The notes below the pieces were generated by a model. The model worked only from the letters and a program-made list of their open reading frames with translations. It searched no databases and was not told where the DNA came from. From contig JBBHKE010000216.1 of NCBI GenBank assembly GCA_037447655.1, positions 25,001-89,000 on the forward strand: DNA of 64,000 nucleotides, in the 5' to 3' direction. Positions 43,959 to 55,678 of the stretch are shown piece after piece. How positions within the stretch are numbered: the stretch's first letter is position 1; each line of letters starts with the position of its first letter. A program made the translations under genes and the position numbers. This stretch comes from Zygnema cylindricum (Eukaryota; Streptophyta; Zygnematophyceae; Zygnematales; Zygnemataceae).

Positions 43959-44880
43959 GGTTATGGGCACACCCTCTAGGGAGCCCACCTTCAATGGATC
44001 TGGGTTCATCTATTGGGAAGCCATGATGATGGGAGCTTTGTGCAAAAAACAATACTGGGGTATTGTCAGTGGACAAGTGAAACGTCCACCTTCGAGAACT
44101 CCACCAAGATTTAGAGGAGTAAGGTTTCCTGCAGCAACGGCTGCCTCAGCGGAGGAGGCAGATTATGGGGGAAACTCTGTGTCCGAAAAAGGGAAAGGGA
44201 AGGAGACACCCCTCACTCCTATTGCCACAGTCCCGGGATGGGCGACCGTGAAGACTGCGGAGAACGATACTCAAATGTGGGAGGATGTAAACATGGCTGC
44301 CAAGAACTTCATTCTGAGGTAACTCACTCAAGCTTTGACCACTCCTCACCTTCATATTTACAAGGCCGAAGAGTTGTGGGTGAGTTTGGTGGAGATTTAT
44401 AGAGCTGGAACTATTCAGTAGCTCCAGTTGGCTAAGCAAAAGCTAGTGAGTTACACTTACAAAGGAGGAAAGATGTTAGATTACTGTAATGATCTTTCTT
44501 GTTTGTATATGGAGATGGAAAGTGCAGGATGGACAGGTACAATGAAAATGAAAGTTAACACCCTTATAAGGAAGTTACCAGATGAGTACGAGAACATAGT
44601 GTACCGAGTACAGGAAATGGCTGATAGTTCATGGAAATGGAACATAGTTCATGGAAATGGAACATAGAGGTCAAGATGATACTTGTGCAGGAAAACACAA
44701 TAGAGATTAGGAGAGAAGAAAAGAGCATTCAAGCTCTTGCAGCTAGAGGGGACCGATGGGGGAAGGACTAGAAGAAACTGTATTAAGGGGAAAAAGATCA
44801 TTTTGGAGGAGCGAGGCCCCCAAAGGGTCTTTGTCATTTTTGCAAAAAGTCGGGACACTTCATCGTAGACTGTGTCAAGC
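43939..44880 (+). pseudogene. Copia D gag and zinc knuckle
   Basis: ATG at 43939, 20 nt inside the LTR as in A-C. It reads FNGSGFIYWEAMMMGALCKK, a TAA after KNFILR, a TAG after TIQ, then KLPDEYENIVYRVQEMADSS. A 20-bp tandem duplication near 44628-44668 (AGTTCATGGAAATGGAACAT) shifts the frame. The CCHC knuckle CHFCKKSGHFIVDC is still legible around 44833-44875. Confidence 0.83.
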
Positions 44881-45116
44881 AGTCGGAGCTGAGGCTCCAA
44901 GAGAACCGTGGAGGGGGTTTTTCCGGAGGGAAGAAAAAGGCACTTGTGGTTTCAAAAGTGAATGGAGAAACCGAGGATGAGTCTTCTGATGAGGATGGGG
45001 AGCTTCTTCTTGACGAGAGTCTGGAGGAGAAGGAGATCCCTCGGAGACAGATGTGTGCCCTTTGAGCAATTCGCGAAGCTCCACAGGAAGGATGGATGAT
45101 CGACTGAGGTGCATCC

Positions 45117-46202
45117 ATGCATATATGGCGTGATAAGCAACTCTTCACTAAGCTAAGAAAGATCCCTACTCTCGAGATTGAGTATGGGGATGGGAGAGTG
45201 GTTACTACAGATCTAGTGGGATCAGTAGATCTGAAAGTCTTAGTTGCGGGTGAGACTTCCATACCTACATTGTCAAATGTACTCTACATTCCTCAGCTGA
45301 GTAAAAATCTTGTCTCTACGTCTGTGTTAGATAACAAAGAGTTTGATACCTTCACTAGAAAGGGAGTCTTTACAACTAAGTATGGGGATGAAGTTTACTT
45401 CACGGCAGATAAGGGTAGCCAAGGAATGTTTAGGCTTAACCTAAGTAATGAAAAGAAGAATGCTTACTATGTTGGTGTTCCTAAGTTGATGATTTGGCAT
45501 AAGCGGTTGGGGCATGTACATTTTGATAGGTTGAGGGAAATGAAAAAGCTTGGGGTAGTAGAAGGCATTCACTTTGGGGATAATGAAATGATGGATGATT
45601 GTAGTGGCTGTGCTCAAGGTAAGGCTCACAAACTTCCATTTCCCAAAGCCGCCACATATAGAGGTGAGAAAGGATTAGATTTGGTCCACACAGATGTTTG
45701 TGGACCTGCAAAAGTACCTTCGGTTGCATGAAAAAGGTTTATGATGACAATAACCGATCAATTGTCTAGATACTCTAGAGTATATTTTTTAAAAACAAAG
45801 TTTGAAGCATCAACTTACTTCAAAGAATATAAAGCATGGAGTGAGAAGTTGCATGAAACCCCCATTAAGAGGATAAGGAGTGATAATGGGGGGGGATATA
45901 CCTCTAACCAGTTTGAGGAATATCTGAGAGATGAGGGAGTACAGCACCAGAAAACTATACCATATAACCCGGAACAAAATGGGGTAGCTGAGAGGTTGGA
46001 TAGAACACTAAGAGATAGTGCATGTAGTATGTTGGCAGACAAGAAAATAGGAAAGAGATTTTGGGCAGAGGCAATGAACTGTGCCAACTACATTAAGAAT
46101 AGAGTCCTTACCTCAGCTGTAAAGGGAATGACACCTTATGAGAGATGGGTTGGAACGAAACCAGATAATTCACACCTTAAAGTGTTCGGTAGCCAAGTTT
46201 AG
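45117..46202 (+). pseudogene. Copia D protease end and integrase
   Basis: The protease active site reads WMID-stop-GASMH: DSG has lost its Ser to TGA (near 45105). 45117-45731 carries the HHCC finger (WHKRLGHVHFDRL, CSGCAQGKAHK) and DLVHTDVCGP. TGA follows at SVA. 45741-46202 has the core with RSDNGGGYTSN, where the residue after the second catalytic Asp motif is G-G-G-Y instead of G-G-E-Y, and NGVAERLDRTL. Confidence 0.85.
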
Positions 46203-46325
46203 AGTCTTGACACGGATAAGAAAAACTGGAAACTAGATGTTAAGGGAAAACCTGGATACTTTGAGGGATATGATGAGGATGTTAAGAGGTATTGAGTCTA
46301 TGACTTAGCAAAGAAGGATATCATC

Positions 46326-46817
46326 ATGGTCAAAGACCTAGTTGTCATGGATGAAGGAAAGTCATTTGATCCCTTCAAATATACAAAGAAGATAAAAATC
46401 ATATTCGAGAAAGAAAGTGAGCAGAACTCGGTCGTTCCCGAAAGAGACATGAATGAAACCGTGATTACATATTCAGGGGAGATCCGAGATACAAAAGACT
46501 CACCCGAAACCTCACATAATCCTATGGACCTCGAGGAGATAGAAGAAGCGGGACCAGAACCAGCTTCCATGGACAGGGGAGCCGATGAGACAATGAGAAG
46601 AAACCCAAGACTTCAATCTATTCCATCTTCGGAGTTTGAGGGAGGAAGAAGGAGCAGCAAAATGATACAAGAAAAACAGGTCGCTCATAAGGTAACTAAG
46701 CTATCTCACCCAGATGAGGCTCATGCTTTCTCAGAGGCAGTGAATAGTCCAGAGAAAGAAAGATGGATTAGAGCCATAAATGATGAGATGGCTTCTATCA
46801 TAGAAGTAAATACTTAG
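46326..46817 (+). pseudogene. Copia D integrase-RT linker
   Basis: 163 aa, MDEGKSFDPFKYTKKIKI conserved with A-C, then a diverged acidic part, ending RWIRAINDEMASIIEVNT and TAG. This TAG is at the Trp codon that is also TAG in A and B but TGG in C. Confidence 0.8.
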
Positions 46818-46829
46818 GAATTAGCGGAT

Positions 46830-48296
46830 TGTCCTCTAGACAGAAAACCTATTGGGTGTAAATGGGTATTTAAACTAAAACTAAACCCAGATAATACTAT
46901 TGAGAGATATAAGGCTCGATTGGTAGCGAATGGGTTCACCCAAAAGGAGGGGATTGGTTATGAGGAGACCTTTGCTCCAGCTGTTCGGTTCCCATCAGTA
47001 AGGATTCTCTTCAGTCTGGCAGCAACGTAAGACATAGAAATCCACCAGATGGACATTAAAACTGCTTTTCTTAATGGTGAGTTAGAGGAAGAAATTTTCA
47101 TGAGACAACCCGAGGGGTTCGTGGAAGAAGGAGAAGAGAGCAAAGTCTGTAGGCTCATAAAATCCTTATATCGACTGAAGCAGGCTCCCCGACAGTGGAA
47201 TAAGAAACTATATGTGTTTCTTACCGGTCTGGGATATATCCGTATAAGCTCTGACCATTCTATCTATATGTTTGAAGATGTGAATGCTGTCATTTTTATT
47301 GCAATATATGTGGATGACCTGCTAATGTTGAGTAAATATTTGGAAAAGATCAATAGGCTAAAGAAAGATCTTAGGGGCAGATTTGATATGAAGGATTTAG
47401 GGGAGGCAAAATATATTTTTGGGATGGAGAGAGATAGGGGGAAGAAGATTATCAGACTTACTCAGAAAGAAGCAATAGGAAATATTCTTGAGAAATTCCA
47501 GATGGAAAATGCTAACAGTTGCACCACTCCCATGGACTTGAAAAAAGTAAGTGATGGGAGTGTAGAAGGAGGAGTGATAATCTTAGACAATCAGATGAGT
47601 CCAGAGGAGAAAGAGTTTATGAAGTCTATCCCTTATAGACAGGTAGTAGGAAGTTTAATCTATTTTATGAACTATACCAGGCCGGACATAGCGGCAGCAG
47701 TTGGAGTACTCAGTAGGAGTCTTAATGATCCTAGGAAGAGAGACTGGGAGGCAACCAAGAGAGTCATGAGATATCTGGTTGGAACCAGAGAATTATGGTT
47801 GCATTTGGGAGGGGAGCACACTGATATCACCACTTGGAGTGATTCCAATTATGGGGATGTACCTATGAAAAGATGCACTTCTGGATATGTTTTGTATGTG
47901 GGGGAAGGTGCTTGCTGTTGGAGCACTAAGCAACAAAATGTGGTTGCTCAGTCTACTATGGAGATTGAGTATATGGCGTCTTGTTCTGCTGTAAAAGAAC
48001 TAATGTGGGTGAAGTCATTGTTGCAAGAACTGGGATATATGAAAGAGGTAGTGCATGAAATCTTTTGCGATAATCAAGCTGCAATCGCAATTGCAGCCAA
48101 TCCAAAACACCATTTCAAAGCAAAACATATGGACATAAGATTAAGCTTCGTAAGAGAAAAAGTTGAAAATAAAATTTTAAATCTTGTGTATAGACTTGAT
48201 GAAGAAATGGTGGCTGACATGATGACCAAACCTGTGCCCTCTCCTAGATTAAAATATTGTCGGGAAAAATGCGGGTTGAAAGAAAAATTAAAATAA
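46830..48296 (+). pseudogene. Copia D reverse transcriptase and RNase H
   Basis: The first RT motifs (CKWVFKLKLNPDNTIERYKA, KEGIGYEETFAP) precede a TAA near 47028. 47049-48296 (415 aa) is open, with MDIKTAFLNGELEEEIFM, SLYRLKQAPRQWNKKLYVF and an intact YVDDLLMLSK. RNase H follows with TTWSDSNYGDVP and STMEIEYMASC, to the stop before the polypurine tract at 48302-48315. Confidence 0.87.
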
Positions 48297-48315
48297 GACT
48301 AGAAAATAAGGGGAG

Positions 48316-50692
48316 TGTTGAAATTAATAGATTTCTAGAGTATTTTCTAGGTTTAAATATGTTAGTATAAAAGAAGAGAAAAGGAGGGGCAACCTGCCTC
48401 CACCTCTCCTTTCTCTAGACCCCATACTTGTTGTAGTCACTGAAGGATAAAGAGGGTGGTTGATCCATGGCTACCTTAGTTCAACAGATAGCTATTTTTT
48501 AGTAGGTTACTAAAAATATACATTACGGATCCGGGATTTGATCCTGGTACCTGCGGTTCGTCAAGTTGGCCGAAAGCGGTCAGCTTTATCATATAAGACT
48601 TGGACCAATGCTAAGTGATATAGTATGTGATATATATATATATATATATATACATATATTTAGGGAGGAACAAATCCATTTAACTAAAACTGTATACGGC
48701 ATACATAGATACATTTTTATGAAAGTACGAAGTCAATTCTATTTTGAAACAGATACCACGCATTTTGTTTCGACAGTGAAACAAATGTCATGCAAGTATT
48801 TATAACGGCTAAGATTGCGTCTCGCTGCAAATCCAACGGCGCACATCATCGCCGAAATCCCGGAGTGGTCACTTTGGTGTTTGTGACGTGGCATGACTTG
48901 GAGCCATGTGGAGAGATGACATTCAGTCATGGGAATTCCGAGGAATGTACGCACAAGTGAAAAGCATTCACGCGTCCGCTTAATAGCCTTGTCGTACATA
49001 GGCCGTACAAAAGGTACACCGGCAGTAGTACTTGTTGTTTTTTGGTCTAAAATAGACCGCAGAAGCAACCCAAACTATCATGCAAGAAGCTAAGCGAAGC
49101 TAGGCCAATGAACAATCATTTGAAATGCATTCTCCATTTAACATACAACAACATTTAGGGTTTCATGGAATAATCAACATAAATAAACCCTATGACAACA
49201 TCTAAGGTTTGATGGAATAATCGACATAAACAAACCCTAGGACAAATGCATAAACAATGCATATCAAACATATATAAAATAACATAAATAAAAAACAAAT
49301 GCATCACACATAAACAAGAGTATAATCAAAGTATAATCATTATATCATTCAAAGTGCATGACCTAATCGGCAACCCTAAAAGTCTACATCTTCGGTCCCC
49401 ACTTTACTAACCAGCATTGATGATAAATTCCTAACAAAGCACATTCCTATATATACACTTGTGAGCTGTGAACGAATTGCTACATGTCAAAATAGCCAAC
49501 GTACCTTCCACTAAGTAGTATTATATCATGAGAACCTATTACGACAAATAATCCTAACTGTAAGTGTACACCTGAGAGTCGACCAATCATAAGAGTACAC
49601 TTGTCTGCAAGTACGACACTGCATACACACAAATTAAAATACCGAAACCCTAATTGACCACCTAAATATAAACTGTAATAATCAACACTAAAATATTAAT
49701 TCACGTAAGACAAAACAATGTTGTTTCAAATATTTATACCGACGCGTCCGCAAATTACGCGTCATAAGCGACAACTCGCTTAGTCACTCGTAGATAATTC
49801 CACGTAGTGAACCGACATCGCATATGTACGGTCCACCTAATAATACGTCATTAAAGATAATGAGATCCCTTGAAAATATCGGCGGACGCCATCCGCCTTC
49901 CACGTGTACCACGAATCACTTGTCAAACAATCCGGAACGTCCAAAAATAAATATCGTGTGATTGACGCGATTTCGCGTCACCACTTCATTAAAAATCTCG
50001 GCGGCCTATATCCGCCGTCCGTCGCTCTTCATCGGCACCCTTGATGTCGCGCCGCGTGGTCATGAAAATCCACTTGTCGAAACCTCGTCATACCATCCAA
50101 ATTAGTCCGTACCGTTACTACGTACTTCGCCATAAATGCCGCTGACCAAATAAAAGTACAACTGTCCAAAATTGATACGCCGTACCGGCGGCGTCCTTTT
50201 CATTAATGTGCCTGTCGCATTATATTTCGTACGGCCAACGTACATTTTCAAACTCTTCGAATATTTCAAAGTCGGATCGCTTCGCGATCCGCCGTCCATT
50301 TCTATTACGCATTCCGCGCCACTTAATTTGTCATTTACGTCACTTTAAATTCATCCGTACAATTACCCCCCAATCCACAAATCCATTCGAACCACCACAG
50401 TATATCACGTAAATATATACGCACGAAACGTCGCGTGCGCACCAAATTTCATGTACGCACGAAACTAAATCTTCAAAAACAACAGTACTTTTTGGTAAGG
50501 TACAATAATCTGATTGGTTTGTACTTTAGTAGATAGAAGTTATTAGAGGGAATCAGGACTTAGAAAATTTTGGTAGGTAGTCACCTCTCCCTTTGAGAGT
50601 TTGTACAAATTGGCATTTTTAGTGCCTCATAACTTATCGGTTGGTTGGCCGTTTTCAGTGATTCTTTTTGCTACGGACTCAAGGGAGTCCAG
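48316..50692 (+). repeat. Copia D 3' LTR, interrupted by S3 and truncated
   Basis: It starts TGTTGAAATTAATAG. The antisense B-box-like GGATCAAATCC is at 48534-48544. A TA repeat lies near 48633-48656. LTR sequence resumes after S3 (TTTTTGGTAAGGTAC) and ends abruptly after GAGTCCAG. Confidence 0.87.
49033..50484. mobile_element. S3: solo-LTR-like element in copia D 3' LTR
   Basis: 1452 bp, TGTTGTTTTTTGGTC to CTTCAAAAACAACA, perfect TSD GTACT (49028-49032 and 50485-50489). It is longer than S1 and S2. The ends and the last 600 bp align best (CAATGTTG...ATATTTATACCGACG, CGGATCGCTTCGCGATCCG). Confidence 0.85.
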
Positions 50693-51576
50693 TCGTATAA
50701 CGGCGAGACATTATCTTTACAAACCCTATTTGGTGATAAACCCCCATTTCCCATTTGATCTTGAATCCTTTTCCTAAATTATGGAAATCCATTTCTTTTC
50801 AACTTTTTGGACACATGATCGCGAGCAGACTTCAGCCATAAATATAACCTTTTACGTCCCCTCCTTTTTCGTGGCAGGAATAATAAAATTAAAAGTGTAA
50901 ATTGCGCTTTAAAGCTGCTGTTTTTATGATTTGATAAAACCCTAATTTTACAGGAATAGAAATTGCCGCCTAAAACAGGTCTTAAGTTCTTTTCAATCTC
51001 CAACAAAAACTGTGTTTCTGAGCCATATAATTTAAAGTGTACGTACTAAACGCGCGATAAAACAATATTCTAACACCGATGGACGCGTCGATCTCTATAC
51101 TACCTGTTTCTAATCTAACCGTTCATTTCACTCGCACTAAATACCGCATGGAATATATTGTCGGAAATATGAAGTTTTGAGCATATTAAGTGCGCATGTA
51201 AAACGTTTAATGCTATCGCACACTAAATACCATGCATCGCTAGTAGTGTTAATAAAATTTACGCCGCTTAAAACATTTCTCCGTGCAGACTTGTCTGATT
51301 TCCAATTTGAGACAATCGGAAGCTAGGAATCTTACCTTTCAATTGCAACCGTCGGATCCGAAATCCGACAAGTGTGTACGGTTAAAATGGTTTTCATCTA
51401 GGAATCTTACCTTTCAATTGCAACCGTCGGATCCGAAATCCGACAAGTGTGTACGGTTAAAATGGTTTTCATTTGGCATAAAAAACATCAACACTAATAG
51501 CAATACACGGTGTAGTCTCTAAGTCTGATACACACATACAGAGATCCTTCTCAACTTGAATAAGGTACAAAGGTAA
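50693..51576. other. Intergenic, no recognisable gene
   Basis: It follows the truncated D LTR. Only short frames are present, and I recognise nothing in them. It contains the third 75-bp tandem duplication. Confidence 0.5.
51323..51472. repeat. 75-bp tandem duplication (third locus)
   Basis: 51323-51397 and 51398-51472 are identical as far as I can read. The unit starts CTAGGAATCTTACCTTTC. The identity indicates a recent event. Confidence 0.92.
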
Positions 51577-52535
51577 GGGTACGTCCCCATGTGTTAAAGT
51601 ATCGACTTTAATCTGTCGTTTTCGCACAAAACGTAGTTCCGTACGAGAAAAACTTTAGACGTACAGAAAAATCAATTCTTTAAAAGTACAGTAAACGTCA
51701 AGTCTATACTTTGAATGTACTTCATATTTGTCGTCATCTTAACAAATTTTGGCGTTTTCCTTTTTTCGACCCCCCGGGCAAGAGATTCTAGCCCGTCAAA
51801 AAACTTCATCAAAAATCACCTCGCGAGGTGATTTCAGGAAAAGTGCCGCCCAAAACAACGAATGCAAAACGGCCCACGCACGCGACACACGAGCGGGAAA
51901 ACTTTAGGACGACTCGCTATTATTCTCCCTGCCCGTCACGTGCATGTACGGAAAATACGAAGATGTACGGAAAAAAACTGAAGGGGTCGCGGACCTCCAC
52001 TTTCATTCATGGGTCCTCGGTAGAATTTTGCGTCGTTGTCGCCTCTCCCCTCTCCCTCTCTCACACTATCCCTTTTATCTCACACTTTTTAGAACGAGGC
52101 ACGACAAAACTGGTATGAAGTTAAAGATATTTGAAAAGTAATTCTTTTAGCTACCCTTCATGTATATTTTTATGGCAAGTAGAGCGAAAAAAGTAGAGAA
52201 AACGAAATTCGGTATCCATGGCCGAAAGTCCTTGAATCTGTGACGTCGACGTTGTCACAAGTGAGCGTGACGTCACGATGTTACAAAACCCTAAACATCT
52301 GCCATGTCACTAAATTACAAAAATGTAGACGTCTACAACTGTCGTTGTTTTTATTGGCGTCACTAATTTCGTAGTCGTCGTCAACCGTCACAAAGTTGTA
52401 CCTACGTCTACAACCGTCACATTTCAAAGTTCTGATTTCATTTTCGCACATAGGGACGCTTTTCAAAGTAGTACGGAACACTTCACTACAGTCCAAAATA
52501 TTTTTTCAAAGTATCGCTTACATGGGGACGTACCC
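51577..52535. mobile_element. H2: TAA-target inverted-repeat element (959 bp)
   Basis: The ends GGGTACGTCCCCATGT and (complement) GGGTACGTCCCCATGT are a perfect 16-bp inverted repeat flanked by TAA on both sides (51574-51576, 52536-52538). The interior is H1-related in inverted orientation. It contains a perfect 22-bp palindrome at 51813-51834 (AAATCACCTCG and its complement). Related H1 sequence at 38243-38268 is still self-complementary over nine bases. Confidence 0.83.
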
Positions 52536-52707
52536 TAAGCCACAGACTGCATGTACGAAATCTCAAAAAACTTTAGTGTACGGAAAAATCCTACGTATGG
52601 TACAAAGTTGGCCACAAACTTGGTGTTCGGAATCTCAAAAATGCTTTAGTGTACGGAATATCTCAAAAATCCTTCCTTGAGGACGTTTTCTGTCCATAAA
52701 TTTTATT
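52536..52707. other. Short spacer with TACGGAA-type repeats
   Basis: Three loose copies of TCTCAAAAA..CTTTAGTGTACGG occur between H2 and the segmental duplication. Nothing coding is seen. Confidence 0.5.
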
Positions 52708-54700
52708 AAAGCCTCTTCCACTTGTTTTTCCTCTCCACTCGGCTCTAATCATTACACCGCCAACCGTTATTAGCGTTGTGAACGATATATCGGCACCCCC
52801 AAATTTTGACCCCAAAACCTGAAATAGAATTAACAGCACTATTTTTTTTTTTACGTTAATCAAGGTTCTGGTGAATTAGCGTTAACAATAATAATTTATG
52901 ATTATCTTGAATAGTGTGGCGTACGGAAGTGTCCATCCGTACAAAGTGGAACTTTGTTGAGTACAAAAGTAGGAAATATGGACTAAAGTAATCGCGATCG
53001 CACGTAAAACTGCGCTCAGAATAAAATGCAGAATGAAATCTTACCTATTTTAGTGTAAGAATATTGATCGCGTATTAATTATACGGGAAAAAGCCCAAAT
53101 TAGAGTTATGAATATATTAGAGTAAAAGGACGCAGCGGTGTAAGATTTGTCGTATTCTGTACTTTTACCTATTTTACTGTGAAGATCCTGATGGCAGTTC
53201 CATTGTACCCAAATCAGCGTTATGGATCAATTAGAGTAAACTTTTTTTTTTCGAAATCTTTAAAAACTCAAATTAGCGTTAATAACGCTAATTAATTTTT
53301 GACACTAATATTTCTAAACGCTAATAACTATTTGCGGTGTACTATTCGCTCTCTCCTCTCCTATCCTAACCCTTTACGTCCCTCCCTTTCTCCTCCCCTT
53401 CTCCTCCCCTTCTCCTCCCCTCTTTAGTTTCCTTTCTCCCTTCCACATCATCGTAGCTCTAATGTATCTCCCTCCTATGACCATTTCTGTTTTTCTCCTA
53501 CTTCTCTCTATGTAACTCTCTCATTTCCTCCTTTCTTCTCTACCATGCAACAAGGCATGATGTCACCTCCAAGTCTCTCCCTCTCCTCGATCTCAAAATT
53601 TTTTTTTCACTTTCCTCTTCCCTCTCCACCCTCTCCACTCTCTCCACCCTTTCCTCCTCCACTCGTTCCTCTTCTCCCTCACAACAATGGCAACCTTGGT
53701 ATCACTCATTGGGATGTCACCGTCACGTTATAACACCTCTTATCCCTATTTGGATGGAAATTGTAAACCATCAAGAAACTAAAGCACATGGAAATTCTGA
53801 AAAATCCTTGCAAAACTTGGAAAACTTTAAAAATATGCAAACATTATTTGGAACCTCGCAAAAATAATCATAACCAAAAAAGTAACAAATCTCTAATGAG
53901 AGGGGTAGAAAACTCTAGCTCTCTTAAACCTTCGCCACAATTTATTTACGACAATTTAAAACTTCGTCGTGAAAATTGTTTTAAACGGAAATGACCCATG
54001 ATTGAAATGACAATTGGCAAGGTGACTGTAAAAAGTATTTGAAGAGGAGTTCAACTTACAATTACAAAAAGAAGATAGAAAGCAAACTTGGCGTTTCTTT
54101 TTTCTTTAGGCTTCAAGGGGTGTAAAACCAATCAAAGAGGAGGTAGAGGATGCTGTGCAAACTATTCACGAAGTGGTTAATAGTTTAAAACCTTAAGAAT
54201 TAACGTGTTACAATTCCCTTTCTCAAACTAAGTTTTGTGGTTGGAATTATGGTTAAGTGTATATGGTGAGTATATAAAAATTGTGGGAGCATGGAGGAGT
54301 CAATTATGATAATTAGTAAGTTAAAATAATGGTTAGAAAAAGTGGTGGGCATTGAACACAGAGCAACCAAGATGTATAACTGTGAATGCATATTACGGAA
54401 TTTCACATGAAATATGTTCAAATTTTAGCTTTCATGGGCGCAATTCAACGTCTCGTTTGTACAAAAGGATGTGCCCAAAACCATAGGGTGTCGAATGAAA
54501 AAAAAGACCAATGCCGAAAAAGAAACGATGTGTACTCTTCTTGGTAAGGAAAAATGTGCGATGAACATTTTTTTTTAGCGTGTTGAAAGTGCATAAAAGT
54601 ACCACATTGATGGCGCGTGAGCAATTATAAACGTTGAGTCATATACAATGTTTTGATTCTATAACCCATCGATGTTGGACAGCGCCCCACATTGTCAACT
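52708..54700. repeat. Segmental duplication copy 2
   Basis: Same-orientation partner of 39198-41889. It carries the empty site for H4 and continues past the point where copia D begins in copy 1 (GGACAGCGCCCCACATTG here). No intact gene is recognised. Confidence 0.85.
52755..53340. mobile_element. Y2: Y-family element without H4
   Basis: It starts CACCGCCAACCGTTATTAG and ends TTTGCGGTG, flanked by TA (52753-52754, 53341-53342). 586 bp. It contains AATCGCGATCGCACGTAAAA and ATTGATCGCGTATTAATTAT, shared with Y0 and Y1. Confidence 0.77.
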
Positions 54701-55678
54701 TGTAATTTTTGGTTATTCGTCGTAAACACAACATTTATCAAAATTTTAGTTGTTCTTGAAATTATTTAAATGAACATTGGCATACAAATCTACAAGACCT
54801 ATTCCTTTAAAGGATTACTATTTATAATTCCTTGTTGATAAGTGCTCTTATAAATCATAACAAAACCGTGACAACTATCGAAGTATAAATTATAGTATGG
54901 ATTGAAACAAAACGTGGTGAAAATCACGTTGCAATAATAAACAAGAAAATTGATAATTGATTGCAAAATCACGACAAGACAAATTTGGAAGAAAAAAATC
55001 AATGCATATTTTGGAATTTGTTGACTTGTTGTCATTAAATGTTTCTTGGTCTACATCATTGTCTTCGTTATTATTCTCCCTTTATGTATTTTTTGTTAAG
55101 TGTAATTTGGACGCAGGTTCTAACCTTCAATCTTGCAATGGATAATTGTATTCTCAAGTCTTATTCCCTCCAAATTGTATATGTATAAGATATGGAATGC
55201 ATGCATTCACTTTCAGAGTGAACAAACAGTTGTCTTACATGTCTTAATATATAGAAGAGCCTTTATTTGTGGCTTGATTTTTGTCTCATCTGTGGCTTAA
55301 AGACCTACTTTAGGGTTTTAGTTTTCCATGTGAAAACAATAAAAGTGAGGTTTCAATTTTACTTGTGTAGTTCATTACATTCCCTAATTGACGTTTTGCA
55401 AAACCGTTGATGCTGTGCAATTCCTATTTATATTTTGATATAAAAACAATCACATCTATGCACTTATTAGAAAATTAAAACAAACTTCTTTTTTTTTAAT
55501 CTGTGAAAAACTATTATGGTTTTTGTATCATAATATTGGTAAATTTCCACAAAATTTTTTGCAGTTTTCCTTTACAATCAAATCGTGGTAAATTTTGAAT
55601 TTGTAAAATCATCCATTGACATCATAAGCTTTTTGAAGCATGGTTTCAAATGGACAAAATTTTGCGATCCAAAATTAA
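54701..55678. other. AT-rich intergenic, no gene seen
   Basis: About 1 kb of AT-rich sequence with short frames, none recognised. No repeats or RNA genes stand out. Confidence 0.5.

Larger units (their letters stand above)
41890..50692 (+). mobile_element. Copia D, with S2 and S3 in its LTRs and a truncated 3' end
   Basis: The 5' LTR begins TGTTGAAATTAATAG at about 41890. Gag to RNase H follow on the plus strand. The 3' LTR begins at 48316 and stops matching after GGGAGTCCAG near 50692, about 125 bp short, so the right end and its TSD are lost. Without S2 and S3 the original would be about 6.4 kb, like A-C. It is a distinct branch, with different LTR ends (TGTTGAAA to GAATTGCA) but the same polypurine tract, PBS and antisense module. 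It has many TAA, TAG and TGA stops, so it is old. It sits exactly at the end of segmental duplication copy 1. Confidence 0.92.
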
